A DNA stretch of 64,000 bases from JAIQFF01 sp963725615 (GTDB taxonomy: Bacteria; Acidobacteriota; Terriglobia; Terriglobales; Acidobacteriaceae), in NCBI GenBank assembly GCA_963725615.1, contig CAVRZO010000014.1, positions 1 through 64,000 on the forward strand, given 5' to 3'. The position numbers and the translations under genes were made by a program. Below are positions 15,883-25,579 of this stretch, piece after piece. Position 1 is the stretch's first letter, and each line of letters opens with the position of its first letter. The notes under the pieces are model-generated. The model saw only the letters and a program-made list of their open reading frames with translations, was not told the DNA's origin and did not search any database.

Positions 15883-16878
15883 TTATCTTCTCTGCACCGC
15901 TTGCCGCAGCTTGGCGACATTCTGGTTGTGTTCCTCGAGGCTGCGGGAAAAACGGTGGTGACCGTTGCCGTCGCTGACAAAGTAGAAGTAGTCGGTTTGC
16001 GCCGGATGCAGGGCGACTTCGAGCGAGTTGCGGCCGGGATTTCCTATGGGCCCGGGCGGAAGTCCCGGATGGGTGTAGGTGTTGTAAGCGGACTGAAAGC
16101 GCATGTCGGAATGATGCAGGGCTCCGCCGTAATTCCCATTCAGCAGTTCGGCATAGATCACGCTGGGATCGGCTTGCAGCGCAATGTTTCGCGCCAGACG
16201 GTTGTAGTAAACGCTGGCCACGATGGAGCGTTCCTCGGGAACGGCCGTTTCTTTCTCAATAATGGAGGCCATGGTTACCGTCTTCTGCACATCCGTCGCT
16301 TGTCCGCTGGCGGTTAGCCCGATCTGCTCCGCGACCTGGCGGAACTGTTTCACCATGGCAGCCGCGATGTCCTTCATGCTCTGAGTGCGAGTGAATTCGT
16401 AGGTATTGGGGAAGAGGTAGCCTTCCAGGGTTTTCGCTTCGGGGGCCAGGTCTGAAATCAATTCGGTGTTCGATTGCGCGACCGCGAGAAATTCCTGGCT
16501 TGATCCCAGGTGCGCGTCCTGTACCGCCTGTGCGATGTCGAACATGGTGAAGCCTTCGGGGATCACCACCGTGTGCACGTAAATGTCGCCGCGGACAAGG
16601 CGATCGTGAACGTCCAGCGTTCTCGCCGTTTTCTCGAAGAGGTACTCGCCGGCTTTCAGCGATTGCTTGCGATGGATGCGATGCCAGAGGATAAATCCAA
16701 GCCGGCTGCGGATCACTCCGGCAGCCTCGAGTTCCGACGCGATCCTTCGAGTGGAATAGCCCGGCCGCAACATCACGAATTTCTGCCCGTCGGGCGTAAC
16801 GGGCGTCATCAGAGCCCACGCCAGCCAGCCGCCTAGTGCGAGGACGGCGAGCAGCACGAGTGTGAGGAACTTGCGCAA
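15883..16878 (-). CDS. mltG: MltG, endolytic murein transglycosylase
   Basis: This 331-residue inner-membrane enzyme cuts glycan strands during peptidoglycan synthesis and so sets strand length. An N-terminal anchor (LTLVLLAVLALGGWLAWALM) precedes a LysM-like region and the YceG catalytic domain, with LEGYLFPNTYEF, the catalytic Glu in MASIIEKETAVPEERSIVAS, and the HSDMRFQSAYNTYTHPGLPP block. It is upstream of ruvX-type neighbours in many genomes. Here ruvX lies on its upstream side on the same strand, separated by repeats. All key residues are present. Confidence 0.95.
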   Translation of the reverse strand: MRKFLTLVLLAVLALGGWLAWALMTPVTPDGQKFVMLRPGYSTRRIASELEAAGVIRSRLGFILWHRIHRKQSLKAGEYLFEKTARTLDVHDRLVRGDIYVHTVVIPEGFTMFDIAQAVQDAHLGSSQEFLAVAQSNTELISDLAPEAKTLEGYLFPNTYEFTRTQSMKDIAAAMVKQFRQVAEQIGLTASGQATDVQKTVTMASIIEKETAVPEERSIVASVYYNRLARNIALQADPSVIYAELLNGNYGGALHHSDMRFQSAYNTYTHPGLPPGPIGNPGRNSLEVALHPAQTDYFYFVSDGNGHHRFSRSLEEHNQNVAKLRQAVQRR

Positions 16879-16907
16879 ATCAGAAATAGTTTAGATGAAG
16901 AAGGGTC

Positions 16908-17040
16908 GCTGGTCGTTGGCCTTTGGTCGTTGGCCTTTAGGAGCAGTCGTCAGTCGTCGGTCCTCAGTCGTCAGCTCACATTTGGACAGTAGCATGGGCC
17001 AAGGCCATGACTGCGACTGAAGACTGAAGACTGAAGACTA
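16908..17040. repeat. Compound repeat: family B units and a family A inverted pair
   Basis: Bases 16908-16941 hold GGTCGTTGGCCTTTGGTCGT-type units. Bases 16943-16975 hold CAGTCGTCAGTCGTCGGTCC-type units, and 17015-17040 hold the inverse GACTGAAGACTGAAGACTGA. The last two form a long hairpin around a 40 nt loop. The final CTA is the stop codon of ruvX, so that gene ends inside the repeat. Confidence 0.8.
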
Positions 17041-17517
17041 GCTACCGCTTCTGGCATCCATCCAGGACTGCAATATCAATACTGCCGCCATCTGATCGAC
17101 TACTTCTCCACGGCGTTTGATTGACATGTCTGTTTCGCGCAGCAACCGGTTGGCTTGGGCGGAGGTGAGGCGTTCGTCCCATAGGTGGACGGGCAGGCGG
17201 AAGCGGCGGCGAATTTGTTCCGCGAAGGCTTGCATCTTTTCGGCTTGGATCCCTTCGCCGCCGGTCATGCGGAGGGGCAGGCCGATTACGATCTCGGCTA
17301 CGCGGTGCTCGCGAATGACCTGCTCCAGCTGGGCGAAATCAAAGCGCTTGTTCTGCCGGTGGAGCGTTTCCAGTCCTTGCGCCGTGATGCCCAGCGGGTC
17401 GGAAATGGCGAGGCCGATCCGCTTCGAACCAACGTCCAGGCCCAGAATGCGCTTGGCATGCCCCGCCGGGGCAACAGTTTGGTCAGAAGGCACCTGCCGA
17501 TTATATGTCGCATACAC
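17038..17517 (-). CDS. ruvX: RuvX/YqgF, putative Holliday-junction-type nuclease for 16S rRNA processing
   Basis: This 159-residue RNase-H-fold protein is in the YqgF family, involved in 16S rRNA 5'-end maturation in E. coli. The key acidic residues are in RILGLDVGSKRIGLAISDPL (from residue 23), EIVIGLPLRMTGGEG, WDERLTSAQA and the final VDQMAAVLILQSWMD. The start codon is GTG. The stop codon is supplied by the family A repeat that follows. The gene is divergent from the permease at 17546 with only 28 bp between the starts, so promoters must overlap the coding starts. Confidence 0.93.
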   Translation of the reverse strand: MYATYNRQVPSDQTVAPAGHAKRILGLDVGSKRIGLAISDPLGITAQGLETLHRQNKRFDFAQLEQVIREHRVAEIVIGLPLRMTGGEGIQAEKMQAFAEQIRRRFRLPVHLWDERLTSAQANRLLRETDMSIKRRGEVVDQMAAVLILQSWMDARSGS

Positions 17518-17545
17518 ATTTTTCCGATTAGGCTACGATACCCTT

Positions 17546-18625
17546 ATGGCCATTGATCAGGCAGAGATCGTCCGAGCTCCGGCGCAGGCTGTGGTATTGC
17601 CCCCGCCCAAGCCGCAGAAGCCTCACTGGGCGTTCACCGCCATTGGAATCGCCACCATTCTGGGCCTTTGCTATTGGGGAGAACTGGTGCTGGCCGTCAT
17701 GCTGGTGTCGGTGTTGCTGGCCTTTATCCTGGCGCCGGTGATGGAATTCTTTATCCGCTGCCAGCTGCCCCGCGGTCTGGCCGCCGCGGTGGCCGTGATT
17801 TTGTTGCTTAGTCTGATCGTGGGGCTGGTGTACTACTCTTCGAATCAGGCCATTATTTTTGCGCAAGATCTCTCTAAATACGCGCAAACCATTCGGCAGA
17901 AGATTTCGCAGGTTCGGCAACAGGCGGAGTCGCTGGGGGGCGCGGAACCGGGAACAGCGGCGAAAACTGAAAACACCAGTTCCGGCGCCAATTGGGAGGA
18001 CCTGCTGACCCGTGGTTTCGGGTCGGTCTCGCAAGCTTTGCTAGCCGCCTCGTTCGTTCCTTTCCTGGTGTATTTCATGCTGAGCTGGCAGCATCATGTG
18101 CGCTCCGCCACCGTAATGCTTTTCTCCCTGGAGAACCGGAACACCGCGTATGTCACGCTGGGGTTGATTTCCGCGATGATTCGCAGCTTCATGGTGGGAA
18201 ATCTGCTGATTGGCCTTTTTCTGGGAACAGCCAGCACCATCGCATTCGCCATTCTGAATTTGCCGTTTTTCTATTTCGTTGGTTTCATCAGCGGATTTCT
18301 GAGCCTGGTTCCCTACCTGGGAGTGGTACTGGCCATGGCGCCGCCGATTTTCGTAAGCATGGGGCACATCGAGTCCGGAAACGCGGTCGCGATTGTGATG
18401 ATTGTGCTGGGCCTGCATCTGGTCGCGCTCAACGTTCTTTACCCTAAATTCCTGGGCAACCGTCTGCAGTTGAACCCGCTGGCGGTTACGATGGCGCTGC
18501 TGGTCTGGGGATGGCTCTGGGGCGCGATGGGCCTGGTGCTAGCGGTCCCTATCACGGCGGCCATGAAAATCGTTTTCGACCATATTGAATCGTTGAAGCC
18601 GTATGGGGCTTGGATGGGGGAATAG
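17546..18625 (+). CDS. AI-2E transporter (PerM/TqsA) family permease
   Basis: This 359-residue polytopic inner-membrane protein has several hydrophobic segments, including HWAFTAIGIATILGLCYW, LVLAVMLVSVLLAFILAP and AAAVAVILLLSLIVGLVYY. The family-specific stretch FYFVGFISGFLSLVPYLGVV is near residues 245-264. Members export small molecules such as AI-2 or help Na+/H+ exchange; substrate cannot be predicted here. ATG 17546 was chosen because further upstream frame runs through ruvX on the other strand. The stop codon touches a family A repeat. Confidence 0.85.
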   Translation: MAIDQAEIVRAPAQAVVLPPPKPQKPHWAFTAIGIATILGLCYWGELVLAVMLVSVLLAFILAPVMEFFIRCQLPRGLAAAVAVILLLSLIVGLVYYSSNQAIIFAQDLSKYAQTIRQKISQVRQQAESLGGAEPGTAAKTENTSSGANWEDLLTRGFGSVSQALLAASFVPFLVYFMLSWQHHVRSATVMLFSLENRNTAYVTLGLISAMIRSFMVGNLLIGLFLGTASTIAFAILNLPFFYFVGFISGFLSLVPYLGVVLAMAPPIFVSMGHIESGNAVAIVMIVLGLHLVALNVLYPKFLGNRLQLNPLAVTMALLVWGWLWGAMGLVLAVPITAAMKIVFDHIESLKPYGAWMGE

Positions 18626-18657
18626 CAGTCGTCAGTCTTCAGTCGTCGGTCGTCAGC
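18626..18657. repeat. Family A repeat unit abutting the permease stop codon
   Basis: CAGTCGTCAGTCTTCAGTCG and following bases start at the nucleotide after the TAG of the upstream gene. It is a single arm without an obvious partner nearby. Confidence 0.7.
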
Positions 18658-18752
18658 CAAGCAACATCCTTTGCCAACCGTTGCGTTTGTTCATCCGTCA
18701 CAGACAAGACATACAACGACTGGTTACAAATGCTCGGTCACCAGGGGCGACC

Positions 18753-19130
18753 ATGAGCGGTTCCTATCGGGACATCAAGGTCTGGCAAAGAGCCATAGAG
18801 TTGGTGGTAGACATTTATTCCTGCACTCGTAGTTTCCCCAAAGAGGAAATGTACGGTCTGGTAGGCCAACTGAGGCGCGCCGCGGTTTCAGTTCCTAGCA
18901 ACATCGCCGAAGGCAAAGGTCGCCGTACGGACAAGGAGTTCCTGCTGTTTCTGCACCATGCCCGCGGATCGGTCTTTGAGGTCGAAACCCAACTCACTCT
19001 CGCCGGACTGCTCGGTTACATCCCGGAAACTGAAGTCCGTCGCCTGGGAAATTCTGCCGGCGAAATAGCCAGAATGCTCAGCGGTCTTATCAAGGCAATA
19101 GGCTCTGAGGGAAGCAAGCAAGCCGCATGA
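18753..19130 (+). CDS. Four-helix-bundle protein (S23/IVP-type)
   Basis: This 125-residue protein belongs to the family of 23S-rRNA intervening-sequence-like four-helix-bundle proteins. The hallmarks are YRDIKVWQRAIELVVDIYSC at the start, YGLVGQLRRAAVSVPSNIAE, GKGRRTDKEFLLFLHHARGS and ELQTQL-like EVETQLTLAGLLGYI. Function is not established, although relatives sit inside rRNA genes or in mobile DNA. ATG 18753 fits the family start. The last 41 bp overlap the 3' end of carD on the other strand, probably because the carD reading frame has been extended by a repeat. Confidence 0.88.
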   Translation: MSGSYRDIKVWQRAIELVVDIYSCTRSFPKEEMYGLVGQLRRAAVSVPSNIAEGKGRRTDKEFLLFLHHARGSVFEVETQLTLAGLLGYIPETEVRRLGNSAGEIARMLSGLIKAIGSEGSKQAA

Positions 19131-19719
19131 AATGTGGATTCTTGGCTTTTCTGACGACTGAAGACTGACGACCGACGACTGTGGCTATGCTACGAAATTC
19201 TGAGGCTTCCGGGAAACGCAGTTTGCTCTTGGCCAGCGCCAGGGAAAGCATTTCTTCAATCTGGGGTTCTTCGCAGTTCTTGGCCATCGCCAGCTCGCTG
19301 ACCAGCAGGTAGCGGGCGCGCTCCAGCATCTTCTTTTCGCGGAAAGAGAGCGGCTTGGCCTGATTCAGCACCAGCAGGCCCTTGAGGACAGCGGCGACTT
19401 CCAGCAACGAACCGGTGCGCATGCGCTCGGAGTTTTCCTTGAAACGGTATTTCCAGTCGGCGTTGTTGTCGCACTCGCCATCTGTAAGAAAATCAACGAT
19501 TTTCTGGATTTCGCCGTTCTTGACCACCCGCCGCAGACCGACCGCTTCCACATTGTGGAACGGCACCATGACTTTCAGGCTGCTGGAATGGATCTTCAGG
19601 AGGTAGAACTGTTCCACAGTCGTGCCGATAGTTCGGCTGCTGATCTGTTCAATGACTCCGACCCCATGATTGGGGTACACGACCTTATCGCCTATGTGGA
19701 AATTGTCACTACTAAGCAT
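19090..19719 (-). CDS. carD: CarD/CdnL-family RNA polymerase-binding regulator with a repeat-derived tail
   Basis: This 209-residue protein has the CarD/TRCF RNA-polymerase-interaction domain at residues 7-65 (HIGDKVVYPNHGVGVIEQIS, FYLLKIHSSSLKVMVP) and the helical C-terminal DNA-binding part (WKYRFKENSERMRTGSLLEV; REKKMLERARYLLVSELAMA). It stabilises open promoter complexes, often at rRNA promoters. The family usually ends about where SKLRFPEASE appears (near 172). Residues beyond that are encoded by a family A repeat (19151-19181) plus flanking DNA and run into the end of the opposite gene. Confidence 0.93.
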   Translation of the reverse strand: MLSSDNFHIGDKVVYPNHGVGVIEQISSRTIGTTVEQFYLLKIHSSSLKVMVPFHNVEAVGLRRVVKNGEIQKIVDFLTDGECDNNADWKYRFKENSERMRTGSLLEVAAVLKGLLVLNQAKPLSFREKKMLERARYLLVSELAMAKNCEEPQIEEMLSLALAKSKLRFPEASEFRSIATVVGRQSSVVRKAKNPHFMRLACFPQSLLP

Positions 19720-19930
19720 GTGAACCGCCTACGGAGCGCAGGGGACAGAGGAACAAGACCACCATTCTATCCCAAGCTGGAACGGAAGGCAATTTGGAAC
19801 GGAAGGTTGCAGGTTCGGGAGACGCGCGAAAGTCCGCTATTCTTATACGTAGTCCTTTCAGCAAATAGGGGTTGGACCTCGGCCCGGTACGATACCCGAT
19901 TGTGGACCAACCCTAACTCCCAACCACATT

Positions 19931-20013
19931 GTCATTCCGAGCGCCGGTTTTAGGGAGGAATCTGCTGATCCGAACAGCAGATCCCTCTTCGCTGCGCTCA
20001 TCGCGGAATGACA
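19931..20013. repeat. Family C-like inverted repeat upstream of greA
   Basis: GTCATTCCGAGCGCCGGTTT on the left pairs with GCTGCGCTCATCGCGGAATG on the right, around the smaller dyad ATCTGCTGATCCGAACAGCAGAT. It fills the gap between divergent carD and greA. Confidence 0.7.
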
Positions 20014-20089
20014 AAGCTGGGGGATAGAGCCCAGACCCTGACACCGGATACCTGACATCCGCGCCGTAGGTTTATAATCGCCGAACGCA

Positions 20090-20569
20090 ATGACTGAGCA
20101 AATCAAGCGAAAGCTGCAGGAAGAAATGAACGCGCTCGAACATGAGCTGGTCCATCGACCTTCCCAAAGAGATCAAGAAGGCCGCTCGCCTTGGGCGACC
20201 TGAGCGAGAACGCCGAGTATCACATGGCCAAGCAGCGCCAGGAGTTCGTGAAGGCGCGACTCCGCCAGTTGGGCGCGCGCCTGGCCGACCTTGTCGCTGA
20301 TCAACATGAACAACATCCCCAAGGATAAGGTTGGCCTGGGTTCGACGGTCAAGGTTTTCGACAGCACCAAGAATGAAGAAATGGAATACAAGCTCGTGAC
20401 CAGCGAAGAGTCCGACGTCGCGGCCGGGAAGATTTCGACCACCTCTCCCATCGGGCGCGCGCTGCTGAATAAGAAGGTCGGCGATACGGCCACCGTCGTC
20501 ACCCCCAACGGCAAGCGTGAAATGGAAATCTTGAAGCTGACCACCATTCACGAGGCCGAGGCGCAATGA
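20090..20569 (+). pseudogene. greA: GreA transcription elongation factor, multiply frameshifted
   Basis: Pieces of GreA appear in successive frames: MTEQIKRKLQEEMNALEHEL, then LPKEIKKA, then LGDLSENAEYHMAKQRQEFV, then INMNNIPKDKVGLGSTVKVF through GKREMEILKLTTIHEAEAQ. At least three indels are needed to join them. All conserved blocks of the coiled-coil and FKBP-like domains are still readable, so the damage is either very recent or due to sequencing errors. A TATAAT at 20073-20078 would be the promoter. The phosphatidyltransferase remnant starts 14 bp after the stop. Confidence 0.85.
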
Positions 20570-20582
20570 CGAGGCCTGGGCG

Positions 20583-21043
20583 ATGACCTGGACCAGCGCA
20601 TTCGGGCGGCCTGCGGACTTATTGCTCGACACCATTGTGCGCTGGCTTGCCCTTCCCGCATCAATCCCAACGTTCTGACCTTCATGGGACTGGTGGTCAA
20701 CACCTGCGCCGCCTTTCTGTTTGGATACGCCAACGGCAGACAATCCAGCGCCGCATGTTTTTCTATGCCGGGCTGGTCATTATCGGGTCGGGATTTTTCG
20801 ATCTGGTGGATGGCCGTGGCCCGTGCCTGCCAACCGGGTCACACGCTTCGGCGGGTTCTTCGATTCCGTGATCGATCGCTACAGCGACGCATCGCAGTTT
20901 TTTGGATTACTGGTCTTCTACGCTCGCGGCGATCGTTTCTTCTACGTGGTGCTCACCGCTTTCGTGATGATCAGCGCCATCATGGTCAGCTACACGCGCG
21001 CCCGCGCCGAATCGCTGATCGGCTCTTGCCGCGTGGGTTTCCG
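20583..21043 (+). pseudogene. CDP-alcohol phosphatidyltransferase, frameshifted and truncated
   Basis: The frame-scattered pieces MTWTSAFGRP, INPNVLTFMGLVVNTCAAFL, FFYAGLVIIGSGFFDLVDG and NRVTRFGGFFDSVIDRYSDA rebuild the membrane enzyme family that makes phosphatidylglycerophosphate or related lipids. The DG..AR..G..D..D active-site motif is recoverable across two frames. After SYTRARAESLIGSCRVGF (about 21043) the expected C-terminal helices are missing and transposase-like sequence follows. About four or five indels are needed. Confidence 0.75.
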
Positions 21044-22170
21044 AGCAGCAGCGACGGCTGTACGCCGGGCTGGAGTCGCTCCGGCTGGGGCATGGCGGCG
21101 ATGCGCAGTTTGGCCGCGTTTCTCGGCGTCGATCCGCACACCGTGGCCCGCGGTCGGCAGCAACTCCTCGATCAAGACATTCGCCGCCGGACGTGTCCGA
21201 CGGGCGGGTGGGGGCCGCGCGCCCGTGGAAAAAAAACGCCGACATCATCGCGCAGATGAGCAACTGCTCGAACACGACACGGCCGGCGATCCGATCACTG
21301 GGCTGAAGTGGTCCCGGCGGACCACCGACAAGATCGCCCTGGCGCTGGGTGGCTTCGGTGTCCTCGTCAGTCCCAACACGGTCGCTCGTCTCCTCCACCA
21401 GATGGGCTATTCCCTGCGCGTCAATCACAAGAAACTCTCCACCGACTTCAGTCCGATCGCAATGATCAATTCCTTTACCTGGGTGATCTTCGGCAGCGCT
21501 TCCAACGCCGCGGCCTACCCATCATCAGCGTCGACACCAAGAAGCGCGAACTGGTCGGCAACTTCAAGAATCCCGGCGCGCGCTGGGATCTGTCTCCCCG
21601 TTGGTCAACGACCACGACTTTCCGCTCCGACTCCACCGGTGTCGCCATCCCTTACGGCATCTATGATCTGCTCGCCAATCGAGGGTCGGTCATGGTGGGG
21701 GTCTCGCACGACACTCCGCTTTTGCGGCCCATGCCATCGCACATTGGTGGCGCCAGGAGGGTCGGTCCGCTATCCACGCTCCCGGCAACTCCTCATCCTG
21801 AGCGACACCGGTGGCAGCAATGGCGCCCGTCGCCGCGCCTGGAAAACCGAACTCCAGTCTCAACTGGCCGACTCGGCTCGGCCTGACTCTCACCGTGGCC
21901 CACTACCCGACGGGCGCTTCCAAATGGAACCCCATTGAACATCGCCTCTTTTCCGAAATCTCCAAGAACTGGGCAGGCGAACCACTCGACAGCTACCAGA
22001 AGATCCTCAACTTCATCCGCTCCACCAGAACGAAAACCGGCTTGTCGGTCACCGCTCAACTCGACCGTCGCAACTATCCCACCGGTACCGAACCGACACC
22101 CGAACAGCTTCAATCGCTTCGACTGAAACCGCACGACGTTCTGCCGAAGTGGAACTACACGATCTCACCC
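21044..22170 (+). mobile_element. ISAzo13-family transposase, multiply frameshifted
   Basis: The reassembled protein matches the ISAzo13 transposase in order: LAAFLGVDPHTVARGRQQLL, DPITGLKWSRRTTDKIALAL, VSPNTVARLLHQMGYSLRVN, LPIISVDTKKRELVGNFKNP, AIPYGIYDLLANRGSVMVGV, LLILSDTGGSNGARRRAWKT, YPTGASKWNPIEHRLFSEIS and a final KWNYTISPN. At least six frame changes are needed. DDE-type acidic residues are visible in SVDTKK, LSDTGG and PIEHRLF. No terminal inverted repeats or target duplication were recognised, and no stop codon separates it from the receptor that follows. Confidence 0.82.
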
Positions 22171-22177
22171 AATCTCA

Positions 22178-25100
22178 GGGAGCCGCTACCGGCGACCTCC
22201 ACGTCAGCGTGAAAGATCCGAAGGGCAGCATCGTGACCAACGCCACCGTCACCGTGCGTGATCCGGGCAAGGCCCTGGAACGCGTCGGGAGCAGCGATGG
22301 CCAAGGCGGCTACAACGTGCGTCAGTCCCCCGGAACCTATTCCGTCGCCGTGGACGCAGCGGGCTTCGCCAAAGCCGAGGCCGCCGGCGTCACCATCACG
22401 GTGGGGGAGATGGCCGAGCTACCGGTCACACTGAGCGTTGCCGGCGGCAAGGAAATCGTCGAAGTCAGCGCGCAAGCCGATATGTGGAGACCTCGCAGTT
22501 CTTCGACCGACACCATTGGCGAGCGCCGCATTGACAATTTGCCCATCAATGGCCGCAACTACATTCAGTTCACGCTGACCGATTCGCAGGTGCAGCGCGA
22601 CAGCGCTCCGCAACTCGGCGCCGCGCCCACTTCCGGCCTCAACATGAGCGGCCAGCGGGCGCGCTCGAACCTGGTCAATGTCGACGGCGCCGATGCGACC
22701 GACAATTCCACCAATGGCGTGCGCTCCACCGTGTCTCAGGAAGCGGTGCAGGAATTCCAGATCATCACCAACAACTATGCCGCCGAATACGGTCGCGCTT
22801 CGGGCGGTGTGGTGAACATCATTACCCGCTCCGGGTCGAACGATTTCCACGGCGACGTGTACGGATACCTGCGAAATCGTAATTTCCAGGCGGTCAACCC
22901 TTTCAGCACTACGCCCAACCCGGCCTACACGCGGGTGCAGGCCGGCGCAGCCTTCGGCGGGCCAATTAAGAAAGACAAGACTTACTACTATTTTTCCTAT
23001 GAAGTCACCAGACGGCATGAGACTGGGTTTTCCAGCGTCGGTCAGAACAACTTCGGGCTTACCAGCGTCGACGTCTCGCCCATTTTCGGTGCGCCGGCCG
23101 GGACCTTTCCCGACATCTTGGCCACGAGCGGCCCGACCGGTCAGGCGGCCTTCCTAGCCAGTCACGAATTTCCCGTCCAATCGTTGCAGGTTTATGCCTT
23201 CATGGTCGGAGCTTCTTCCGGCATCGCTTTAAACGGAAGCTATCCGGCTGGTTCGCAGGTCTTGGTCCGGCCCTTGTTCCCGCCGGTCTCACCCAGTTTC
23301 CTTCCTCGTGTAATCCCTCGTTTGCCTTTGCGGCCGGTTTCACGGCCTATTGCACCGGACTGCCTGCATCTTTCCAGACGCTGGCTTCGCAGGAAGGCAA
23401 CTTTCCCGTATTTGAAGGCACCAGTCTCTACTCGTTTCGCCTCGATCACAACGTGAGCACCAACAACCGTCTGACGCTGCGCATTAATGCCAGCCCCAGC
23501 ACGGTTACCGGCATCGAAGGCAGCGGACAAGACCAGCCTTTCGGTCAAAACGCCTACTCGCGCACTTCCCAGCAAAGCTACCGCGACGTGGCCGGTGTGG
23601 TGCAGGACACCTGGTCCATCGGCACCAACAAAGTGAACGAACTCCGCTTCCAGTACGCTCGCCGGGGACTAAATTATTTCTACAACACCAAGATCCCGTC
23701 CGGCGCCGACGTGGCTGTCAACATTCCCGGCTATGGTTATTTCGGACGTGAACCCTACTCCTACATCCAGCGCACCGAGAAGCGCTACCAGTTCACCGAT
23801 AATTTCTCCTGGAGCGTCGGACAGCACGCCATGAAGTTCGGAGGCGACTTCAATTACCTCCCGCTGCAGGCGACCTTCACAGTGAATTATGGCGGCGTCT
23901 ATGACTTCGGCAGCCAGTTCCTGTTCCCCGGTCTCCCCTCCTTTAGCCCGGTACAAGCCTACGGCTTGGGTATGCCGGGAGACTTCGTCCAGGGCCTGGG
24001 AAGTCCCAGCGACTCGTTCACCAACAAACCCCTGGGATTGTTCTGGCAGGATTCCTGGCGTGTGCATCACAATCTCACGGTGAACTACGGTGTGCGCTAC
24101 GACGTGGAATTCCCGCCGACGTTCAGGCCCCCGCAAGGATTGGCTCTGCCCGCCTATGGCGCCCTGGGATTGCAGAAAGGCATCAAGACTGACAAGAACA
24201 ATATTCAACCTCGCATCGGCATCGCGTGGGATCCGAAGGGAGATGGTAAGACCGTCGTCCGGGCCTCGTTTGGGATGTTCTACGACCACCCCTTGCTCGG
24301 CCTCTATTTCCTCGGGGATGCGTCGGACGGCTCGACCAGCGGGCAGTTGGCATTCGGTGGTACCGGCTTTTGTACTGGTGCGGGCGCTCCGGGCAACTTG
24401 AATGCGATCCCGATTTTCCAGGGCAACCTTATTAACGCCGGATCGCCGCAGTGTGCGCCGTCGCCCGTCCCACAGGCGAACACCAATCTCTTTTACGAGC
24501 CGAACCAGCAGCAGTTCCAGTCCTTGAATACTCCCAATTCGGTCTTCCTAAACCAGAACTATTTGAACCCCTCAACCTTTATGCCACTGGCGTTCCAGCC
24601 CTTTGGTTATCCCCAAGCGAAAAACTTCGTTTACGCCTACTCGCAGCAAGCGAACCTGACCATCGAGCGCGACTTGGGCGATGGCTTCGCCTTCAGTCTG
24701 GCCTACAACTTCAACGGCGGTCGGCACCTCAATCGTCCCATCAATGCAAATCCAGTTAATGGCGCCTTGATGGTGCAAAACCTGCAGGCTGCTGTCGCCG
24801 CAGGAGTCAATCACATCACGGACAGCCCATTCACGGTGACAGGTTGCGGGGTTGGTGCGGGTGGGCCCTACGTTCCGGCCGCCCTGACGAATTTCTTCCG
24901 GCCGGGCGGGGTCAACCCATCTATCGGCCTGGCATTGCTCTCGAATCCAGCGACGGCGCCTTGCGTCACCGCCGTGTTGCCCGCGGTGCAGCAAATCTAT
25001 GGCCTGAATACAAACTGCAATCTCTTCTCTCCCACGCTGACCGGCTGCATTCCGTTCGGCGACATGGACGCCAACTACTCCAGCGGCAGTGCCGTTTATC

Positions 25101-25360
25101 ATGGACTGACCGCCAACCTCCGCAAGCGCTTCAGCAAGCACTACGAGTTTCTGGCGTCGTACACCTGGTCGCACGCGATCGACGATTCCACCGACCTGCA
25201 GTCCACATTAACCCCGCAGGATAGCTTCATCCCAGGCGCCGATCGGTCGACATCGCTGTTTGACCAGCGCCATCGCTTCGTCTTCAGCGGCGTGTATCAG
25301 ACGGGCAAGCTCAGCGGCAGTGGCTTCGTCAGCAAGGTCGAAAACCGTCATTGGTACTAG
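22178..25360 (+). pseudogene. Oar-like TonB-dependent receptor, truncated at both ends and frameshifted
   Basis: The remaining protein of about 1060 residues has a carboxypeptidase-regulatory-like domain (VSVKDPKGSIVTNATVTVRD), a TonB plug (RRIDNLPINGRNYIQFTLTD; AAEYGRASGGVVNIITRSGS) and barrel strands up to STSLFDQRHRFVFSGVYQTG. The signal peptide is missing, replaced by transposase sequence. Near 23280 the frame changes once. At 25360 it stops well before the usual aromatic C-terminus. Such receptors import bulky ligands through the outer membrane and are abundant in acidobacteria. The 219 bp after it hold nothing recognised. Confidence 0.82.
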
Positions 25361-25579
25361 CCTCCCGGTTCCGGGATCAGCCCTCTTGCGCTAAGAGCGG
25401 CCGCGAATTATCATGCCGCTGTCCCTAAAGTAACAACTGGGGCCCCCATTACGGATTGACCCTTTAAATTCAGGGAGAGTACGATTCATAATCTCAGGAG
25501 TTCGCGCCGCTCCAAGTAGTTCGGGGTGAGGGAGCAGCGGGACGAACAGTGTAAGTCGCAATGTAAGTCATAGATAAAC

